Origin: Serratia nevei
Lineage (GTDB): Bacteria > Pseudomonadota > Gammaproteobacteria > Enterobacterales > Enterobacteriaceae
Assembly: GCF_037948395.1 (NCBI RefSeq)
Contig: NZ_CP149940.1
Location: forward strand, 3,782,001-3,846,000
Direction of reading: 5' to 3'
Length of the DNA: 64,000 nucleotides
The notes under the pieces: model-generated
What the model was told of the DNA's origin: nothing
Databases searched by the model: none
What the model saw: the letters and a program-made list of their open reading frames with translations, nothing else
Shown here: in pieces, positions 60,734 through 64,000 of the stretch
Layout: every line of letters begins with the position of its first letter
Position numbering within the stretch: the first letter of the stretch is position 1
Position numbers and translations under genes: made by a program

Positions 60734-61327
60734 ATGAACAAAACTTCCCGTACCCTGCTTTCTCTGGGCCTGCTGAGCGCGGCCATGTTCGGCGTTTCGC
60801 AACAGGCGAATGCCCACGGTTACGTCGAATCGCCGGCCAGCCGTGCCTATCAGTGCAAACTGCAGCTCAACACCCAGTGCGGCAGCGTGCAGTATGAACC
60901 GCAGAGCGTCGAAGGCCTGAAAGGCTTCCCGCAGGCCGGCCCGGCTGACGGCCATATCGCCAGCGCCGACAAGTCCACCTTCTTCGAACTGGATCAGCAA
61001 ACGCCGACGCGCTGGAACAAGCTCAACCTGAAAACCGGCCCAAACTCCTTTACCTGGAAGCTGACCGCGCGTCACAGCACCACCAGTTGGCGCTATTTCA
61101 TCACCAAACCGAACTGGGACGCTTCCCAGCCGCTGACCCGCGCCTCCTTTGACCTGACGCCGTTCTGCCAGTTCAACGACGGCGGCGCCATCCCAGCCGC
61201 ACAGGTAACCCACCAGTGCAATATACCGGCAGACCGCAGCGGTTCGCACGTGATCCTTGCCGTGTGGGATATAGCCGACACCGCCAACGCCTTCTACCAG
61301 GCGATCGATGTCAACCTGAGCAAATAA
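60734..61327 (+). CDS. cbp21: Chitin-active lytic polysaccharide monooxygenase CBP21 (AA10)
   Basis: 197 residues. Signal peptide 1-27 (ending QQANA), cleaved to expose His28 as the N-terminal histidine-brace ligand; the second copper ligand His114 lies in [24 protein letters not shown] at the mature start and [20 protein letters not shown] at the end are typical of AA10. It oxidatively cuts crystalline chitin, opening it for ChiB and the other chitinases. Secreted across the inner membrane by Sec and out by a separate route. It is single and ends in a strong terminator. Confidence 0.98.
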
Positions 61328-61349
61328 TCGGCCAAATGAGACGATCTTT

Positions 61350-61386
61350 GAGGGTTCAGCCTGGCGCTGAACCCTTCTTTTTTTGG
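61350..61386 (+). terminator. Terminator after cbp21
   Basis: AGGGTTCAGC-CTGG-CGCTGAACCCT stem (one unpaired base) followed by TCTTTTTTT. Confidence 0.85.
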
Positions 61387-61585
61387 CTCTTGCGCTACCG
61401 CCCCCTTCGCCTGCCACCGCCGTAAGCCGCGCCCCGCCTGGGTTTATTCGGCATTCATTGTTATTATCCATCGCAACAATCAGAAAAAGCGCATTTTCAT
61501 TCCCGACCCGATGATGCAGTGTGTTCCCCCTATGATGAAAAAGGTTCTCATTTCCCTACGTTGAGCTTGGTCAAGGAGCTTATTA

Positions 61586-62536
61586 ATGAATCAATTAGAC
61601 GCACTCAAGCAGTTGACCACGGTGGTCGCCGACAGCGGCGATATCGAATCCATCCGCCAGTTCGAACCCCAGGACGCCACCACCAACCCTTCGCTGATCC
61701 TGAAAGCCGCCGCGCTGCCGCAGTACAAGGCGCTGATCGCCGAAGCGCTGGATTACGCCCGTCGTCAGGGCGGCAGCAAGGAAACCCAACTGATCAACGC
61801 CAGCGATAAGCTGGCGGTCAATATCGGCGTCGAGATCCTCAAAAGCGTGCCGGGCCGCATCTCCACCGAAGTGGACGCCCGCCTGTCGTTCGATCGCGGC
61901 ATGTGCGTCGCCAAAGCGCGCAAGCTGATCGCCATGTATCAGGAACAGGGCATCGACAAATCGCGCATCCTGATCAAACTGGCTTCCACCTGGGAAGGCA
62001 TCAAAGCCGCCGAAGAGCTGGAAAAAGAAGGCATCAACACCAACCTGACGCTGCTGTTCTCCTTCGCCCAGGCCCGCGCCTGCGCCGAAGCCGGCGTGTA
62101 TCTGATCTCGCCGTTCGTCGGCCGCATCTATGACTGGTACCAGGCCAAACAGCCTGCCGCCGACTACGATGCCGATCAGGATCCGGGCGTGAAGTCGGTG
62201 CGTACCATCTATGAATACTACAAGCGTCATCGTTACCAGACGGTGATCATGGGCGCCAGCTTCCGTAAGGTTGAGCAGATTTTGGCGCTGGCCGGCTGCG
62301 ATCGCCTGACCATCGCGCCGAACCTGCTTGAACAGCTGAAAAACAGCGACCAGCCGGTCGAGCGCAAGCTGACCCCGTCTACCGAGGGCTTCCACCAACC
62401 TGCCCCGCTGGCCGAAGCGGAATTCCGCTGGCTGCACAATCAGGACGCCATGGCGGTGGAAAAACTCGCCGAAGGCATTCGCCTGTTCGCCGTCGACCAG
62501 CAGAAGCTGGAAGACATGTTGGTCGCTCAACTGTAA
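61586..62536 (+). CDS. talA: Transaldolase A
   Basis: 316 residues, equal to E. coli TalA (TalB has 317). Swaps a dihydroxyacetone unit between sugar phosphates in the pentose phosphate pathway. [53 protein letters not shown] (Schiff-base Lys in KLAST), [31 protein letters not shown]. TalA is preferred over TalB because of length, the [14 protein letters not shown] and DPGVKSVR wording and the maeB...talA-tkt order as in E. coli. GGAG lies 7 bases upstream. The transketolase gene follows after 18 bp. Confidence 0.95.
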   Translation: MNQLDALKQLTTVVADSGDIESIRQFEPQDATTNPSLILKAAALPQYKALIAEALDYARRQGGSKETQLINASDKLAVNIGVEILKSVPGRISTEVDARLSFDRGMCVAKARKLIAMYQEQGIDKSRILIKLASTWEGIKAAEELEKEGINTNLTLLFSFAQARACAEAGVYLISPFVGRIYDWYQAKQPAADYDADQDPGVKSVRTIYEYYKRHRYQTVIMGASFRKVEQILALAGCDRLTIAPNLLEQLKNSDQPVERKLTPSTEGFHQPAPLAEAEFRWLHNQDAMAVEKLAEGIRLFAVDQQKLEDMLVAQL

Positions 62537-62554
62537 CCGTACTGGAGTTTCGTT

Positions 62555-64000
62555 ATGTCTTCTCGTAAAGAGCTTGCCAACGCCATCCGCGCACTCAGCA
62601 TGGACGCCGTACAAAAAGCAAATTCCGGCCACCCGGGTGCCCCTATGGGCATGGCGGACATCGCCGAAGTCCTGTGGCGTGACTACCTCAACCACAACCC
62701 GACTAACCCGCACTGGGCTGACCGCGACCGTTTCGTGCTCTCCAACGGCCACGGCTCCATGTTGATTTACAGCCTCCTGCACCTCACCGGCTACGACCTG
62801 CCGATGCGCGAGCTGGAAAACTTCCGTCAGCTGCACTCCAAAACCCCAGGGCACCCGGAGTACGGCTACACCCCAGGCGTTGAAACCACCACCGGCCCGC
62901 TGGGCCAGGGCATCGCCAACGCCGTCGGCTTCGCCATCGCCGAACGCACCCTGGCGGCGCAGTTCAACCGCCCGGGCCACGACATCGTTGACCACCACAC
63001 CTACGCCTTCATGGGCGACGGCTGCATGATGGAAGGCATCTCGCACGAAGTCTGCTCTCTGGCCGGTACCCTCAAGCTCGGCAAGCTGACCGCTTTCTAC
63101 GATGACAACGGCATCTCCATCGACGGCCACGTCGACGGCTGGTTCACCGACGACACCGCCCTGCGTTTCGAAGCCTACGGCTGGCACGTGGTGCGCAACG
63201 TTGACGGCCACAACCCGGACGCCATCAAGGCCGCGATTGAAGAAGCCCGCAAGGTGACCGACAAGCCGTCGCTGCTGATGTGCAAGACCGTTATCGGCTT
63301 CGGTTCGCCGAACAAGGCCGGCACCCATGACGTGCACGGCGCCGCGCTGGGCGCCGCCGAAGTGGCCGCCACCCGCGAAGCGCTGGGCTGGAAATACGCC
63401 GCCTTTGAAATCCCGCAGGACATCTACGCCCAGTGGGACGCCAAGGAAGCCGGTCAGGCCAAAGAAGCGGCCTGGAACGACAAGTTCGCCGCCTACGCCA
63501 AGGCCTTCCCGGAGCAGGCTGCCGAGTTCAAGCGCCGCATGAACGGCGAGCTGCCGGCCGACTGGAAAGCCGACGCCAAGGCGTTTGTGGAAAAACTGCA
63601 GGCCAACCCGGCCAACATCGCCAGCCGCAAGGCATCGCAGAACGCGCTGGAAGCGTTCGGCAAGGTGCTGCCGGAGTTCCTGGGCGGCTCTGCCGACCTG
63701 GCGCCGAGCAACCTGACCATGTGGTCCGGCTCGAAAGCGCTGAACGTTGACCCGGCGGGCAACTACATTCATTACGGCGTGCGCGAGTTCGGCATGACCG
63801 CCATCACCAACGGCATCGCGCTGCACGGCGGCTTCCTGCCGTACTCGGCGACCTTCCTGATGTTCGTGGAATACGCCCGCAACGCGGTGCGCATGGCGGC
63901 GCTGATGAAGCTGCGCAACGTGTTCGTCTACACCCACGACTCCATCGGTCTGGGCGAAGACGGCCCGACCCACCAGCCGGTGGAGCAGCTGGCGAGCCTG
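62555..64000 (+). CDS. Transketolase (3' end outside window)
   Basis: 482 codons are visible, open to the window edge; a full protein is about 665 residues. ThDP-dependent transfer of two-carbon units in the pentose phosphate pathway. [69 protein letters not shown], the ThDP motif [22 protein letters not shown]...[10 protein letters not shown], and [22 protein letters not shown] are present. By position after talA it is the E. coli tktB equivalent, but the wording ([33 protein letters not shown]) is nearer to TktA, so I give no symbol. GGAG lies 7 bases before the ATG; co-transcribed with talA. Confidence 0.96.
   Translation, partial: MSSRKELANAIRALSMDAVQKANSGHPGAPMGMADIAEVLWRDYLNHNPTNPHWADRDRFVLSNGHGSMLIYSLLHLTGYDLPMRELENFRQLHSKTPGHPEYGYTPGVETTTGPLGQGIANAVGFAIAERTLAAQFNRPGHDIVDHHTYAFMGDGCMMEGISHEVCSLAGTLKLGKLTAFYDDNGISIDGHVDGWFTDDTALRFEAYGWHVVRNVDGHNPDAIKAAIEEARKVTDKPSLLMCKTVIGFGSPNKAGTHDVHGAALGAAEVAATREALGWKYAAFEIPQDIYAQWDAKEAGQAKEAAWNDKFAAYAKAFPEQAAEFKRRMNGELPADWKADAKAFVEKLQANPANIASRKASQNALEAFGKVLPEFLGGSADLAPSNLTMWSGSKALNVDPAGNYIHYGVREFGMTAITNGIALHGGFLPYSATFLMFVEYARNAVRMAALMKLRNVFVYTHDSIGLGEDGPTHQPVEQLASL

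Noticed and set aside
61595..63973. 792-codon minus-strand open frame opposite talA and transketolase
   Set aside because: Spans two well-identified genes on the other strand and has shadow-type composition (Val/Gly/His/Arg-rich).

Overview
The window is a chromosomal segment of an enterobacterium and looks like Serratia marcescens or a very close relative. The main evidence is a chitinolytic locus whose proteins match the S. marcescens set: a 499-residue ChiB, the LPMO CBP21, ChiR and the ChiWXYZ secretion cassette. It also carries the RssA/RssB two-component pair known from that species, acetoin genes, and core synteny of the E. coli gltX-cysK-pts-cysPTWAM-maeB-talA-tktB neighbourhood. Base composition looks GC-rich with GC-rich third positions, except in the AT-richer fimbrial genes at the left edge. 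Everything was read by eye; no database search was run.

Layout. 1-3945: 3' part of a chaperone-usher fimbrial operon (chaperone end, usher, tip adhesin). 4145-4356: two tRNA-Ala(GGC). 4665-6932: an FNT-family anion channel and gltX. 7182-7912: three tRNA-Val(UAC) and tRNA-Lys(UUU), followed by a striking 60-bp duplication of the tRNA-Lys tail that encloses an array of mini-hairpins. 7964-12214: fepB and fepDGC, ferric enterobactin import. 12243-13829: an orphan DppA-type peptide-binding protein. 13973-17824: acetoin genes budA-budB with a divergent LysR gene that may be leaderless. 17803-19976: minimal eutBC. 20136-21204: two small orphan genes. 21206-26589: yfeR/yfeH, ypeB, ligA, zipA. 26811-31713: cysZ, cysK, ptsH-ptsI-crr. 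31791-33803: rssA-rssB. 34061-38837: cysM and cysPTWA. 39039-44898: yfeX, yfeY, yfeZ, a YgiW-like gene, ypeA, amiA, hemF, yaiI. 44921-51206: an iron-related block (ChaN-like lipoprotein, TonB paralogue, exported S9A oligopeptidase, TonB-dependent receptor) with two strong Fur boxes. 51381-53718: mmuP-mmuM behind a MetJ operator. 53769-56048: maeB. 56261-61327: chiZ-chiY-chiX-chiW, chiB, chiR, cbp21. 61586-64000: talA and the start of a transketolase gene.

How the genes work together. Sulfur: sulfate/thiosulfate import (CysPTWA, CysZ) feeds the two cysteine synthases CysK and CysM, and MmuPM recycles S-methylmethionine to methionine. Carbon: HPr, EI and EIIA-Glc form the PTS core; MaeB, TalA and transketolase feed NADPH, pyruvate and pentose-phosphate pools; BudAB diverts pyruvate to acetoin. 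Iron and heme: FepBDGC, HemF, YfeX and the Fur-controlled receptor block. Chitin: CBP21 and ChiB attack chitin, ChiWXYZ is the holin/endopeptidase/spanin-like release machine, and ChiR is the regulator.

The most promising under-described pieces are the Fur-controlled block that pairs a receptor and private TonB with an exported oligopeptidase and a ChaN-type lipoprotein (formally like the Fus ferredoxin import-and-digest system, but with a different protease family), the tRNA-Lys tail repeat/hairpin array, the candidate leaderless LysR gene, and a perfect PmrA/QseB-type box upstream of the YgiW-like gene.
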